Shown: positions 37,501 to 46,470 of the stretch, one piece after another
Layout: each line of letters starts with the position of its first letter
How positions within the stretch are numbered: position 1 is the stretch's first letter
Assembly: GCF_007097385.1 (NCBI RefSeq)
Contig: NZ_VJZS01000010.1
Location: 91,989-155,988, forward strand
Source: Flavobacterium sp. ZT3R18
GTDB lineage: Bacteria > Bacteroidota > Bacteroidia > Flavobacteriales > Flavobacteriaceae
DNA length: 64,000 bases
Reading direction: 5' to 3'
The notes under the pieces: generated by a model
The model's input: only the letters and a program-made list of their open reading frames with translations
Databases searched by the model: none
Told to the model about the DNA's origin: nothing
Made by a program: the position numbers and the translations under genes

Positions 37501-37561
37501 TGATGCTTATGCAGCACCTTCTACAAGAAGCATCGGTCTTAATTTAAATGTAACTTTCTAA
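34508..37561 (+). CDS. SusC/RagA-family TonB-linked outer membrane transporter
   Basis: A 1017-residue outer membrane barrel with signal peptide ([11 protein letters not shown]), a carboxypeptidase-regulatory-like N-terminal domain (~22-100, [23 protein letters not shown]), a TonB plug ([55 protein letters not shown]) and a 22-strand-type barrel ending GLNLNVTF. It imports oligosaccharides bound by the SusD partner, powered by TonB-ExbBD. Genes around it encode chitinases and aminosugar enzymes, so chito-oligosaccharides are the inferred cargo. The susD gene starts 11 bp after its stop. Confidence 0.95.
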   Translation: MKKIFLIVMIIFTTQVSLAQVKTIKGFISDAKGTPLPAANVNVKGTKDGASTNFDGTFTIEAKVGETLVISYLGYETKSVVVGESGTVNVQLAEAGSTALTEVVVTSLGIKKSKKSLTYSAQELKGEELVRAKDPNLMNTIAGKIAGVAVTKSAGGTGGSTKVTIRGNSSTTNNNPLYVVDGVPMLNVSSIQPNEIFGSTQGGNRDGGDVIGLLNPDDFEGMTVLKGASATALYGSQGARGVVLLTSKKAKEGVSTFRASSNTTVETAAYLPKFQTSYIAKPGAKESWGAAGTTPDHTRDFFETGVTQISSFGFSTGSSNSATTLSYANTTANGVLPTNSLSKNNFSIRQMGKFFGDKLTVNANANYTSQYVTNRPTSGLYFNPLTGVYLMPRGYDFDYYKNNFEIWDPTRNMMVQNWMKEGLTDIEQNPYWGLNRNKSTDGNQYMNGSVGLNYKVNNWLSVGSRYNYDRITSEFDKEVYATTQATLSAPNGRYININDVSTQNYGDLIATINTKITNDLTFFANVGGSFTKTSINDETVLDSDPSGLGITNWFTLHNFNSNTGNFQNYGYRREQQSVFAAATFGYKNMLYLDVTGRNDWSSTLANTGTMSFFYPSVGATALLSEMIKMPEAISFAKVRASYAQVGNDVPAFYTSPTSAYAAANPLNINPTVGPRPGTNLKPESQNSFELGTEWRFINNRFGIELTYYNNETKDQLLTIPAPATNAEGYQNYAYNGGVISNKGFEVLVNARIIDNDKFKWDATVNYSKNNNEVSGLPEELGGKIVLTPAGVNSYRYSLINGRPFGVIEGINLKRDDQGRILLNGDDSIQKTEFEEVGNANPDFMLGFSNSFKLGNFFLNFTIDGRFGGDVMSITEALNDKYGVSQATGDARDAGGVDINAVYAPGTPKAGQAYAGKYNAEKYYSAVGGREGATGEYVYDATNVSLRELAFGYTFDIKNSKIFKTANLSLVGRNLFFFYKDAPFDPNISLSTGNGLQGVDAYAAPSTRSIGLNLNVTF

Positions 37562-37572
37562 TCTATATCATC

Positions 37573-39153
37573 ATGATACTAAATAAAATAAAAACAACTG
37601 CTATATGTGCTACATTGCTTGCGGCAGTAAGTTGTACAAGCGATTTCAACGAAATTAACACGAATCCAACAGGGATCACGGCTAAAGATCTTGAGCAAGA
37701 TTTTAATCATGTAAGAGTTCCTTTTACTACTATTTTTACAGGGGTCTTTAATACAACACATTGGAAATACCAATTGCAACAAAACCTAAATGCCGATATA
37801 TGGTCAGGTTATATGGCTACTCCAAATCCTTTTAAAGGGGCGGCAGGAGATAACTCAAATTACAACTATGTTGATGGGTGGAATGGTTTTATCTGGAGTT
37901 TGCCTTATACAGATGTAATGGCGAATACACTTAAAATCGAGCAAAGAACCAAAGAAAAATATCCTCAATTTTATGCTGTTTCTTTGATCTTAAAAGTAGA
38001 AGGAATGCATAGAGTTACGGATGTATTTGGACCAATTGTATATTCTCAATTTGGTGCCACAACTGCAACAGTGCCTTATGATTCACAGGAAGAAGTATAT
38101 GTTAAAATGTTTTCTGAACTTGATTCAGCAGTTGCAGAATTGACTAGAAGTGTAAATGCTGGAGAAAAATCAAATTTTGTAAGTACAGACATGAGTGCTT
38201 ACGGTGGTGATTATAAAAAATGGGTTAAATATGCGAATTCATTGCGTTTGCGTTTAGCGATGAGAATTGTTAAGATTAAACCGACTTTGGCTAAAACAGA
38301 AGCTGAAAAAGCAATTAACCATCCATTTGGTGTAATGACAACAAATGCTGATATCGCTAAAGTTATTATTCCTAATTACATTGACCCAATTTTAACTATC
38401 TCTGATGCATGGGGTGATATTAGAATGTCTGCAGATATGGAATCTATCATGAATGGATATTCAGATCCAAGAATTGCTAAATACTTTAAGGAATCTGCTG
38501 ATTTTCCTGGTCAATACAGAGGAGTTCGTACGGGTATTAATATGATAGCTCAGACTGATCGTGCTGGTATGTCTAAAATTGGTTCAGTTGTGGCATCTAA
38601 TGAAAAAGTGTTTATGACTCCAGCCGAAGTATATTTCTTAAGAGCTGAAGGTGCATTAAGAGGTTGGAATATGGGTGGAACAGCTCAATCATTATATGAA
38701 TTAGGTATAACAACTTCATTTGGACAGCATGGTGCTTCTGGTGCTGCTACTTATATTACTGATAATGCAAAAATGGCAAAAGATTTTGTTGATGTAAAAG
38801 ATGCTGCTAATAATGCAGTAGCTGTGAATAATGTGACTATCGCTTGGGATGGAGCAGCTGCAAATGAAGTCAAATTGCAAAAAATTATTACTCAAAAATG
38901 GATTGCGAACTTCCCAGAAGGTCAAGAAGCTTGGTCAGAGTACAGAAGAACTGGATATCCAAAATTATTCAGAGCGGTACATAATACTAGTGGTGGAACA
39001 ATTACTACTGAATTTGGTCCTCGTAGAGTAAATTTTGTACAAACTGAAAAAGATGGTAATCCTGGTGGTGTTGCTACTGGTATAGCTAAATTAGGTGGGC
39101 CTGATAATGGAGGAACTAGACTATGGTGGGATACTACTGGATCTAATTTCTAA
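37573..39153 (+). CDS. SusD/RagB-family nutrient-binding outer membrane lipoprotein
   Basis: 526 residues with a lipoprotein signal (LLAAVSCTSDFNEINTNP, Cys 21). The SusD_RagB/SusD-like_2 layout is recognised by the TPR-like helical scaffold and motifs such as DVFGPIVYSQFG and EVYFLRAEGALRGWNMGG. It sits on the cell surface as a lid over the SusC channel and binds the glycan. It is the partner of the gene upstream (11-bp gap). Its stop is followed by a hairpin (39186-39211) and then by a small peptide gene, so the operon may continue. Confidence 0.94.
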   Translation: MILNKIKTTAICATLLAAVSCTSDFNEINTNPTGITAKDLEQDFNHVRVPFTTIFTGVFNTTHWKYQLQQNLNADIWSGYMATPNPFKGAAGDNSNYNYVDGWNGFIWSLPYTDVMANTLKIEQRTKEKYPQFYAVSLILKVEGMHRVTDVFGPIVYSQFGATTATVPYDSQEEVYVKMFSELDSAVAELTRSVNAGEKSNFVSTDMSAYGGDYKKWVKYANSLRLRLAMRIVKIKPTLAKTEAEKAINHPFGVMTTNADIAKVIIPNYIDPILTISDAWGDIRMSADMESIMNGYSDPRIAKYFKESADFPGQYRGVRTGINMIAQTDRAGMSKIGSVVASNEKVFMTPAEVYFLRAEGALRGWNMGGTAQSLYELGITTSFGQHGASGAATYITDNAKMAKDFVDVKDAANNAVAVNNVTIAWDGAAANEVKLQKIITQKWIANFPEGQEAWSEYRRTGYPKLFRAVHNTSGGTITTEFGPRRVNFVQTEKDGNPGGVATGIAKLGGPDNGGTRLWWDTTGSNF

Positions 39154-39173
39154 TATTTAAAAATAGTTATTGT

Positions 39174-39195
39174 TTTTTTATTATTCCAGACAGGT
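39174..39195 (+). repeat. 22-bp direct repeat, copy 1 (after susD)
   Basis: Exactly identical to 39471-39492: a T6 run, attatt, then ccagacaggt, which opens a hairpin in each case. Confidence 0.85.
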
Positions 39196-39211
39196 TTCAA
39201 AATCTGTCTGG
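39186..39211 (+). terminator. Hairpin between susD and the peptide gene
   Basis: Stem ccagacag / ctgtctgg extended by g-t and ttt/aaa pairs. The T-run precedes rather than follows the hairpin, so it may stabilise or punctuate the mRNA more than end it. Confidence 0.55.
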
Positions 39212-39293
39212 TTTATAAAAACTGGATAGTTTAAAACGTATAATTATAATTATTTGAATTGAATATTAATTAAAATTTTAAAACCAAAAAACT

Positions 39294-39470
39294 ATGTTAA
39301 AAAATTTATTAAATCTAAAAGGAGCTCGCAAATTAACCAGTGCAGAACAAAAGACTATTAACGGAGGTGCATGGAAATATTCGGATGCAACTGGATATTG
39401 TGTTACTAGTAATTCTTGCGGAGGTATTTATTCCAAATCTTATGGAAATGGTTGGTGTTGTGAAAAATAA
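39294..39470 (+). CDS. Double-glycine leader peptide, bacteriocin-like or signalling peptide precursor (58 aa)
   Basis: A 59-codon frame with ATG at 39294 and TAA at 39468. The leader MLKNLLNLKGARKLTSAEQK ends in TINGG, the classic GG cleavage site of peptides processed by C39-peptidase ABC exporters; in Bacteroidota such leaders are annotated as GG-type natural product or bacteriocin precursors. The 33-residue core starts AWKYSDATGYC, contains four Cys (the last two adjacent, WCCEK) and is rich in Gly, Ser and Tyr, so disulfides or other modification are likely. It lies between susD and the GH19 chitinase gene, same strand. No exporter or modifying enzyme is present in the window. Function is inferred: antimicrobial or signal. 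Confidence 0.75.
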   Translation: MLKNLLNLKGARKLTSAEQKTINGGAWKYSDATGYCVTSNSCGGIYSKSYGNGWCCEK

Positions 39471-39492
39471 TTTTTTATTATTCCAGACAGGT
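39471..39492 (+). repeat. 22-bp direct repeat, copy 2 (after the peptide gene)
   Basis: Exact match to 39174-39195, starting directly after the peptide stop codon. Confidence 0.85.
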
Positions 39493-39507
39493 GAATGCCT
39501 GTCTGGA
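39482..39507 (+). terminator. Hairpin directly downstream of the peptide gene
   Basis: Perfect 10-bp stem tccagacagg / cctgtctgga with a 6-nt loop; the stem matches that after susD. No T-run follows, a T-run precedes. Confidence 0.55.
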
Positions 39508-39556
39508 TATAATAAAAAGTAATCAGAAGTCAGTAATCAGAAAACTGAAGTCAGAA

Positions 39557-39637
39557 GATTGAAGTAAGAAGATTGAAGTAAGAAGATAGAAGTAAGAAGA
39601 TAGAAGTAAGAAGATAGAAATAAGAAGATTGAAGATT
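39557..39637. repeat. 14-bp tandem repeat array
   Basis: Five complete units of ga(tt/ta)gaagtaagaa (39557, 39571, 39585, 39599, 39613) and a partial sixth. Units differ by single bases. Non-coding. Confidence 0.85.
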
Positions 39638-39855
39638 AAAATTAAAAAGGTATTTATACCAATCACTCTGATTTATATAGCAGGTATTGCTGTATTGTAA
39701 GAGTTACTAGTATCGAAAAAAACGATTTTTATTTTTAAAATAAAAACTAAATATAAAATTAAAGAATAAGCAGTATAGAAAAAGAGAAACAATATAAAAT
39801 CAGAATTTCGGCGGTCATATGGCTGAAATTTATAACTAACTAAAACCAACCTAAG

Positions 39856-41862
39856 ATGAGATCAAAAACACAAACGATTAGAATATTACTGCTACTACTT
39901 TTTGTAATACCGAATGTTGAATTGATAGCTCAAAAGAGTGTTGAAAAAACAACCATTGCAACCATAGGGATTCCGGCAGGAATTCTAACCAAAGCGCAAT
40001 ACAATTCTTTTTTTCCATATCGAAATGGAGTAAAAGATGTAAATGGAAGTTGGGTTTTGGATACTAAAGATGATTTTTATACTTATGAATCCTTTTTGCA
40101 AGCAGTAAGTAATTTGGCCAATATAAAAACAGAGTCAAAACGCCGTTGTGGGACCAATGCCATGGTGTTGACTCGCATTGATAAAACGACTGGCTCACGT
40201 TTGGAAGTACGACATGATCCGGATTTTGATACTGATTTTAATAAAAATAAAGAAATTAAAATTGAAACGGTTGACTATGCAAATTTCTTAAATGTAGGTT
40301 CTCCTGAAATGATTAAACGAGAATTGGCAGCTTTTTTTGCCAATATCTCGCACGAAACTACTGGAGGTTGGCCAACAGCGCCTGGAGGACAACATGCCTG
40401 GGGATTGCATTTTGTGTATGAAGGCGGAATTGTAGCTGGGATGCCTGGCTACGAACAAGCAGACGCTCAATATCCACCCGTGTCAGGCAAAAGATATTCA
40501 GGTAGAGGTCCCATACAAATTTCATGGAATTATAATTATGGGCAAGCCAGTGAAATTATTTATGGTAACAAAAATATTTTGCTCAACAACCCTGAGAAGG
40601 TAGGACTAGATGCAGTCTTGGCTTTTGAAACGGCAATATGGTTTTGGATGGCACCTCAATACCCAAAGCCTTCATGTCATGATATAATGACAGGTGGTTG
40701 GCTGCCAAATGATTATGATTTGTCAAAAAAAAGATACCCAGGTTTAGGGATGACAGTAAATATAGTAAATGGCGGTTTAGAATGTGGTAATGGAGGGACT
40801 GAAAAAGCGCAAGTATTAGATAGAATTGGTTTTTACAAGCGTTTTGCAGGAATCTATGCTATAGGTTTGGATATGAGCGGGAGCAACGACGAATCAAAAT
40901 GTGGTTGTAAAGACATGATCGATTATAGAGCCGATAATTTGAGTCTAGAAAGTTGTAACAATCCTGTTATTCCTCCCGTTATTAGTGAAATAGCACCCGT
41001 AAATGGAACTTCTTTTTTGCAAAATTCATTTGCTCCAATTACTTTTTCGGCTACAATTACTGATGATTACACCGTTAGCTCTGTTTTTTTTACAATCAAT
41101 GGCATAAAATATACAGCTGTAAAAAACAGTAACAAATACAGCTATGTTTGGACTCCTTCTAGTTATGGGACTATTTCATTGCTAATTACAGCAACCGACA
41201 ATCAAAATGGTAATTCATCTGTTACCAATAGCTATTCACTTTCCAAAGAGAATAATTTAAATTGTGCAACTATTGTTCCCTGGAATGCGACCCAAATTTA
41301 TAGTGTTGCAAACACTTTGGTAGTCTATGGCAATAAAATTTATAAAAATGCATGGTACACCAATGGTACACCTGGAGTAGATACGGCTTGGGTGTTAATA
41401 CAAAGTTGCGTGGCAGAGCCTTTGTATTGTGGGTATAAAAGTTGGTTAAATTCAAAAGTGTACTATGCTAATGATGTTGTTTATTACGGCAATAATTTGT
41501 ACAAAGCAAAATGGTATATAACAAATGAAATTCCGAGTACTAGTGCTGCATGGCAATTTGAATCCTCCTGTCCTCAAACTGTTTTAAATAACCAGAAAGA
41601 GATAGTAAATTATAATTTTTATCCTTCTCCAGTTGTAAACATAGCTTATTTAGATATTTATTTGGAAGAAATACAACCTTTGCAAATTACAGTTTTTGAT
41701 TTGTTTGGAAAAAAAGTGCTTACTGCAAATCAGATCAACAGTAATATTGGTAAAAACAGTATCGCTTTAGACTTATCTAAATTAGCCCCTGATGTATATG
41801 TTTATGAGCTGTTATTAAAAAATAAAAAAATTATTGGCAAGTTTTTAAAAACACATTATTGA
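39856..41862 (+). CDS. Secreted GH19 chitinase with carbohydrate-binding modules and T9SS sorting domain
   Basis: 668 residues: signal peptide (LLLLLFVIPNVELIAQ), GH19 catalytic domain (~30-350), Ig-like domain (~370-460), two CBM5/12-like chitin-binding modules (~470-520, PWNATQIYS..AWYTNG; ~525-575, SWLNSKVYY..KWYITN) and a C-terminal T9SS type A sorting domain (~585-668, YNFYPSPVVNIAYLDI). Catalytic Glu167 (SHETTGGW) and Glu189 (VYEGG) are 22 residues apart, as in characterised GH19 enzymes. It endo-cleaves chitin by inversion outside the cell. It is transcribed with the susCD genes upstream and nagB downstream. Confidence 0.92.
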   Translation: MRSKTQTIRILLLLLFVIPNVELIAQKSVEKTTIATIGIPAGILTKAQYNSFFPYRNGVKDVNGSWVLDTKDDFYTYESFLQAVSNLANIKTESKRRCGTNAMVLTRIDKTTGSRLEVRHDPDFDTDFNKNKEIKIETVDYANFLNVGSPEMIKRELAAFFANISHETTGGWPTAPGGQHAWGLHFVYEGGIVAGMPGYEQADAQYPPVSGKRYSGRGPIQISWNYNYGQASEIIYGNKNILLNNPEKVGLDAVLAFETAIWFWMAPQYPKPSCHDIMTGGWLPNDYDLSKKRYPGLGMTVNIVNGGLECGNGGTEKAQVLDRIGFYKRFAGIYAIGLDMSGSNDESKCGCKDMIDYRADNLSLESCNNPVIPPVISEIAPVNGTSFLQNSFAPITFSATITDDYTVSSVFFTINGIKYTAVKNSNKYSYVWTPSSYGTISLLITATDNQNGNSSVTNSYSLSKENNLNCATIVPWNATQIYSVANTLVVYGNKIYKNAWYTNGTPGVDTAWVLIQSCVAEPLYCGYKSWLNSKVYYANDVVYYGNNLYKAKWYITNEIPSTSAAWQFESSCPQTVLNNQKEIVNYNFYPSPVVNIAYLDIYLEEIQPLQITVFDLFGKKVLTANQINSNIGKNSIALDLSKLAPDVYVYELLLKNKKIIGKFLKTHY

Positions 41863-42138
41863 TTGATTTGTGTTGTTGGTTTACAATTTAATGCTGTTGG
41901 TTTTTTTTATTTTTATAAGAATGATAAAACATATAAGTTTGGGATATAGTTTTTCCTTTATCGTAATTGTAAGAGGATGAATCACCAAATGAAAGCGTCT
42001 TTTTGAAGAATAAAAAAGTTGTTTTTTGCTACACCGAGTCTTTTTCCTGTGCTCGAACTCACAAATGGGATTATCGTGCCTGTAATGGTATTGTAAAATA
42101 ATAATGACAAAATATAAAATTTAGATTAAAATAATAAA

Positions 42139-44076
42139 ATGAGAAATACTTTAGAAATTAAGCCAGACATCAGCTTCAAGAGTGCAGGAAAATTTGAAGA
42201 AACGCGTTTTGAGAAAATCCATAATGTAATTTTTAAAAATTCAATAGAAGCTTCAGTAGTTGTGGCTCATGAAATTGCAGATTTAATTCGTTCGAAACAA
42301 GAAAAAAATAAGCCATGCGTACTAGGATTGGCAACTGGTTCTTCTCCTATAAAGGTGTATCAGGAATTGGTTCGCATGCACAAAGAAGAAGGATTAAGTT
42401 TTGCAAATGTTGTGACTTTTAACTTAGATGAGTATTACCCAATGCCAAAGGAAAGTAACCAAAGTTACTATTACTTTATGCATCAACATCTTTTTAATCA
42501 TGTAGATATTAATCCAGAAAATGTTAATATTCCGGATGGTACTGTAGCTATCGAAGATTTGAATCAGTTTTGTGTTGATTATGAAATAAAAATTAAAAGC
42601 GCTGGAGGACTTGATTTTCAATTGTTAGGAATTGGGCGAACAGGTCACGTAGGATTTAATGAGCCAGGTTCACATATCAACTCGGGAACTCGTATAATTA
42701 CTTTAGATCATATCACAAAAGTAGATGCTTCTGGAGATTTTAATGGTATCGGAAACGTTCCTAAAAGAGCAATTACCATGGGAGTTTCTACAATTCTTAG
42801 ATCAAAAAGAATTGTTTTGATGGCTTGGGGACAAAACAAAGCTTCGATTATAAAAAGAACCATTCAAGGCGATATTAGCTCTGAGGTTCCTGCTACTTTT
42901 TTGCAAAATCATAATAATACCACTTTTGTATTAGATGAAGGTGCTGCCTCAGAATTGACTAGACTAGAAACACCTTGGTTAGTAGGGGAGTGCATCTGGA
43001 CAGAACAGTTAAAAAACAAAGCGATTGTTTGGCTATGCCAAGAAACTAAGCAATCGATTCTAAAATTGACCGATAGAGATTACAACAACAACGGTATGTC
43101 TGATTTATTGGCAGCCGGTAGTTCTTCTTATGATTTGAATATTAATATGTTCAATGTTTTGCAACATACTATTACGGGATGGCCAGGAGGAAAACCAAAT
43201 ACAGATGATACCAACAGACCTGAACGCTCTGAGCCAGCTAAGAAAAGAGTTATTCTTTTTAGTCCACACCCAGATGATGATGTAATTTCTATGGGAGGAA
43301 CTTTTGCTAAATTAATTAAGCAAGGTCACGATGTGCATGTGGTGTATCAAACTTCAGGAAATATTGCCGTTACAGATGATGAGGCCTTGAAGTTTGCCGA
43401 AGTGAGTCTCGACATTATGGGAGATACAACTGAAGCTAATTATTTCAAGTCGGTTATTGCTTTTTTAAATGCAAAAACACAAGGAGAAATGGATTCTTTG
43501 GCCGTACGTAAATTGAAAGGTATTATTCGTAGAAGAGAATCTTTTGCTGGGGTAAGATATATTGGACTTAAAGATGAAAATGTACATTTTTTAGATTTAC
43601 CATTTTATGAAACAGGACTGATTCAGAAAAATCCATTGGGACCTGCAGATATCGCTATTGTTGCAGCTATTATTGCAAAAATAAAACCGCACCAAGTATT
43701 CGCTGCTGGAGATCTAGCTGACCCACACGGAACGCACGAAGTATGTTTGAATGCGATTTTTGCTGCAATGGGAGAATTAAAATCGGAATCCTATATGGAC
43801 GATTGTTGGTTGTGGTTGTACAGAGGAGCTTGGCACGAATGGGATATTCATGATATAGACATGGCTGTTCCGTTAAGTCCAGATGAAGTTTTGACGAAAA
43901 GACAAGCCATTTTATGTCACCAATCCCAAAAGGACAGAGTAATGTTTCAAGGAAATGATGCAAGAGAGTTTTGGGTTCGTGCCGAAGACCGTAACAAGAA
44001 TACCGCAAAAATATACGATGATTTAGGGCTAGCCGAATATGAGGCTATTGAAGCTTTTAAACGTTTCGAGTATTAA
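42139..44076 (+). CDS. nagB: Glucosamine-6-phosphate deaminase fused to a PIG-L/LmbE-type deacetylase domain
   Basis: 645 residues. The N-terminal ~300 form the GlcN6P deaminase domain: GLATGSSPIKVYQ, FNLDEYYPM (catalytic Asp97) and GIGRTGHVGFNEPGS with His170 and Glu175; the position that is Asp or Asn in many NagB proteins is Thr168. From ~370 comes a PIG-L-type zinc deacetylase domain: FSPHPDDDVISMGGT (~373-388) and DPHGTHEVC (~530). The fusion may remove the acetyl group of GlcNAc-6-P and then deaminate to Fru6P, which fits the absence of a nagA gene in the locus. Cytoplasmic. Long NagB proteins of this type are known in Bacteroidota; the role of the second domain is inference. Confidence 0.9.
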   Translation: MRNTLEIKPDISFKSAGKFEETRFEKIHNVIFKNSIEASVVVAHEIADLIRSKQEKNKPCVLGLATGSSPIKVYQELVRMHKEEGLSFANVVTFNLDEYYPMPKESNQSYYYFMHQHLFNHVDINPENVNIPDGTVAIEDLNQFCVDYEIKIKSAGGLDFQLLGIGRTGHVGFNEPGSHINSGTRIITLDHITKVDASGDFNGIGNVPKRAITMGVSTILRSKRIVLMAWGQNKASIIKRTIQGDISSEVPATFLQNHNNTTFVLDEGAASELTRLETPWLVGECIWTEQLKNKAIVWLCQETKQSILKLTDRDYNNNGMSDLLAAGSSSYDLNINMFNVLQHTITGWPGGKPNTDDTNRPERSEPAKKRVILFSPHPDDDVISMGGTFAKLIKQGHDVHVVYQTSGNIAVTDDEALKFAEVSLDIMGDTTEANYFKSVIAFLNAKTQGEMDSLAVRKLKGIIRRRESFAGVRYIGLKDENVHFLDLPFYETGLIQKNPLGPADIAIVAAIIAKIKPHQVFAAGDLADPHGTHEVCLNAIFAAMGELKSESYMDDCWLWLYRGAWHEWDIHDIDMAVPLSPDEVLTKRQAILCHQSQKDRVMFQGNDAREFWVRAEDRNKNTAKIYDDLGLAEYEAIEAFKRFEY

Positions 44077-44394
44077 AAAAAGTGTAGCTATTCAGGTTAC
44101 AGTTTTCAGTCGCAGTCGCAGTTTTCAGAGTTTTTCCATAAAAATTATAATTCGCGTTCATAATAATATTTGTAAAAAAGGGAGTTTGTTTTAGAACTAT
44201 TTTAAAAACAAATATCCATTTTGGGCTGAAAACTGAGACTGAGACTGAAAACTAGCTGAATAGTTTTAAAATAAAAGTTGAGTTTGTTTTGAAAGTACAG
44301 AACTGAATTCATTAAAAAAAAATTTTTTGATTTTAGTTCGTACTTTTTTTAAAGTCAGCCTCTAAGTAAATGTCAATTAACCGTAATAACCAAA
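44077..44394. repeat. Large imperfect inverted repeat in the nagB-GH20 gap
   Basis: Arms at 44088-44128 and 44226-44263 are inverted copies: ctattcag...cagttttcagtc...cagttttcag against ctgaaaac..gactgagactgaaaac..ctgaatag. They would fold into a long hairpin with a ~97-nt loop. The rest to 44394 is AT-rich with no ORF. Confidence 0.7.
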
Positions 44395-46470
44395 ATGAAA
44401 TATTTAATACTCTTTTTATTTGCCTCCTTTATATCTTCTGCTCAAATTAAAAAAGAGCAGCTAGATGTTATGCCGTGGCCTCAAAATTTAACATTAACAG
44501 ATGGCACTTTTGCTTTAGCTAAAAATTTTAAAATCAATATTACTGGTGCGCCCAATTCTAGAATATTTATTGGTGCCACTAATTTTTTGAGAAGATTAGA
44601 CGGTAGAACAGGTTTGTTTTTTGATCAAGGATTTATAACGAAAACCAATGAAGCTCTTACAGCTCAATTGCAAATAAACTGTGTTCGAAGCGGGAAAATT
44701 GAATTGTATGAAGATGAAAGTTACTTGCTTAAAATTACTGGAAATAAAATAACTATTAATGCTACTACAGATTTAGGAGCCTTGCATGCTTTAGAAACAC
44801 TGTTGCAATTATTACAAAATAACAATAATTCGTATTATTTCCCGAATGTAACGATTTCAGATTTCCCAAGATTTACTTGGAGAGGTTTGATGATGGATGT
44901 TTCAAGACATTTTATGCCAGTAGATGTTGTAAAGAGAAATATTGATGGAATGGCAGCAGTAAAAATGAATGTTTTTCATTGGCATTTAGTAGATGACCAA
45001 GGGTGGAGAATTGAAATGAAAAAACACCCAAAATTAACTCAACTGGCTTCGGATGGGAATTATTATACGCAAGAAGAGATTAAAAGTGTAGTGAAATACG
45101 CTGATGAAAGAGGTATTTTGGTGGTTCCAGAAATAGATGTACCTGGTCATGGATCTGCCATACTTACGGCTTATCCAGAGATAGGAAGTAAGGTGGTAGC
45201 AATGAATTCGAATACTACTGAAAATGGAAAACAATCTGTCCAAATACAAACGTATAGTGTTGAAAGAAATGCAGGGATTTTTGGGCCTACACTTGACCCT
45301 TCAAATCCTAAAACGTATCAGTTGTTAAGCGAATTTTTTGATGAAGTTTGTCCACTTTTTCCAGGGAAGTATTTTCACATCGGTGGAGATGAAAACGAAG
45401 GGAAAGATTGGGATTCGAATCCGAAAATACAAGAATTCAAAAAGAAACACAATCTAGCGAACAATCATGAATTGCAAACCTACTTTACGATGCAATTGAT
45501 TCCGTTGCTCAAAAAGCACAATAAAGAATTAATGGGATGGGAAGAGATTATGACAAAAAACATGTCTAAAGATGCCATTATTCATTCCTGGAAGGGGCCA
45601 AATGAAGGTGTTTCTGCTGGAAAATCATTGGTAGATGCCATAAAAGGAGGGTATAAAACGGTCTTGTCTAACGGATATTATATTGATTTAGTTTATGGTG
45701 TAGAAGATCATTATACTGTAGATCCAATGCCGAGTAATGTGGCGCTTACCGATGAGGAAAAAGCGAGAATTTTGGGTGGAGAAGCTACTATGTGGTCAGA
45801 ATTGGTTACGCCTAGCACTTTAGATTCTAGAATATGGCCAAGAACCGGAGCAATAGCTGAAAGATTATGGTCTGATAAATCGATAACAGATATTAATAGT
45901 TTGCGAAAAAGATTAAAAACGGTTTCTTTTAGATTAGAAGAACTTGGTTTGACTCATATTAAAAGTAAAGAAGCTTTGTTAAGAAATATTAGCAATAACC
46001 AAAGAAATGTTGCCTTAGAAGATTTATCAAATATTTGTGAGCCTATCAAAAAATATTCAAGGAACAAAGGAGGAACGGAATATCAAATGTATTCTCCACT
46101 AACATTATTTGCTGATGTTTGTACACCTGATGCTTCGGATGCTTTAGAATTTGATGTAGCAGTGGTTAATTATTTAAATAATAAATCTATTGAAAATCAA
46201 ACTACAGTGACAAATTATCTAAGCAAATGGATTAAGATGAATGTGGATTTAATTCAATTGAGTAATAATGCACCATTGATCCAGCCACTTTTGTCTCTAT
46301 CAAAGAAATTAAACGATTTATCTGAATTGTTAACATTAAAAATTGATAAAAAACAAAACGTAGATCCTTCTATTTTGAATGATTTATTAGAGAAATGTAA
46401 TACAAAAGAGCATGCCGATGTTGAATTAGCGGTGTATAATAGTTTGAAAAAGTTAGTTCAAGCGCAGTAA
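44395..46470 (+). CDS. Beta-N-acetylhexosaminidase, GH20
   Basis: 691 residues: signal peptide (LILFLFASFISSAQ), GH20b N-terminal domain (~20-150), and a GH20 TIM barrel (~155-500). The barrel carries RGLMMDVSRHFMP, NVFHWHLVDDQGWRIE and the catalytic pair Asp332-Glu333 in FHIGGDENEG (substrate-assisted catalysis via the acetamido group). The C-terminal ~170 residues are helical and less conserved. It releases GlcNAc from chitobiose and short chito-oligomers, probably in the periplasm because it has a signal peptide but no obvious T9SS domain. It is followed by long hairpins before chiA. Confidence 0.94.
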   Translation: MKYLILFLFASFISSAQIKKEQLDVMPWPQNLTLTDGTFALAKNFKINITGAPNSRIFIGATNFLRRLDGRTGLFFDQGFITKTNEALTAQLQINCVRSGKIELYEDESYLLKITGNKITINATTDLGALHALETLLQLLQNNNNSYYFPNVTISDFPRFTWRGLMMDVSRHFMPVDVVKRNIDGMAAVKMNVFHWHLVDDQGWRIEMKKHPKLTQLASDGNYYTQEEIKSVVKYADERGILVVPEIDVPGHGSAILTAYPEIGSKVVAMNSNTTENGKQSVQIQTYSVERNAGIFGPTLDPSNPKTYQLLSEFFDEVCPLFPGKYFHIGGDENEGKDWDSNPKIQEFKKKHNLANNHELQTYFTMQLIPLLKKHNKELMGWEEIMTKNMSKDAIIHSWKGPNEGVSAGKSLVDAIKGGYKTVLSNGYYIDLVYGVEDHYTVDPMPSNVALTDEEKARILGGEATMWSELVTPSTLDSRIWPRTGAIAERLWSDKSITDINSLRKRLKTVSFRLEELGLTHIKSKEALLRNISNNQRNVALEDLSNICEPIKKYSRNKGGTEYQMYSPLTLFADVCTPDASDALEFDVAVVNYLNNKSIENQTTVTNYLSKWIKMNVDLIQLSNNAPLIQPLLSLSKKLNDLSELLTLKIDKKQNVDPSILNDLLEKCNTKEHADVELAVYNSLKKLVQAQ

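Larger units (their letters stand above)
39471..39855. other. Non-coding stretch between the peptide and GH19 genes
   Basis: Holds a second copy of the 22-bp repeat with its hairpin, then imperfect aatcagaagtcag-type repeats and a 14-bp tandem array, then an AT-rich segment with ggcggtcatatggctgaaat just before the GH19 start. An apparent 60-codon frame over 39340-39522 is out of frame with the peptide gene and lacks support. Confidence 0.6.

Noticed and set aside
39340..39522. 60-codon open frame overlapping the GG peptide gene
   Set aside because: It is in another frame, has no signal or motif, and runs through the repeat hairpin; the 39294 frame has a clear leader peptide.
39557..39637. 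Possible CRISPR array
   Set aside because: Units are contiguous 14-mers without spacers and there are no cas genes.
41863..42138. Possible gene remnant or terminator between GH19 and nagB
   Set aside because: Two gttgttggttt-like repeats and T-runs are present but no stable stem or coding signal.
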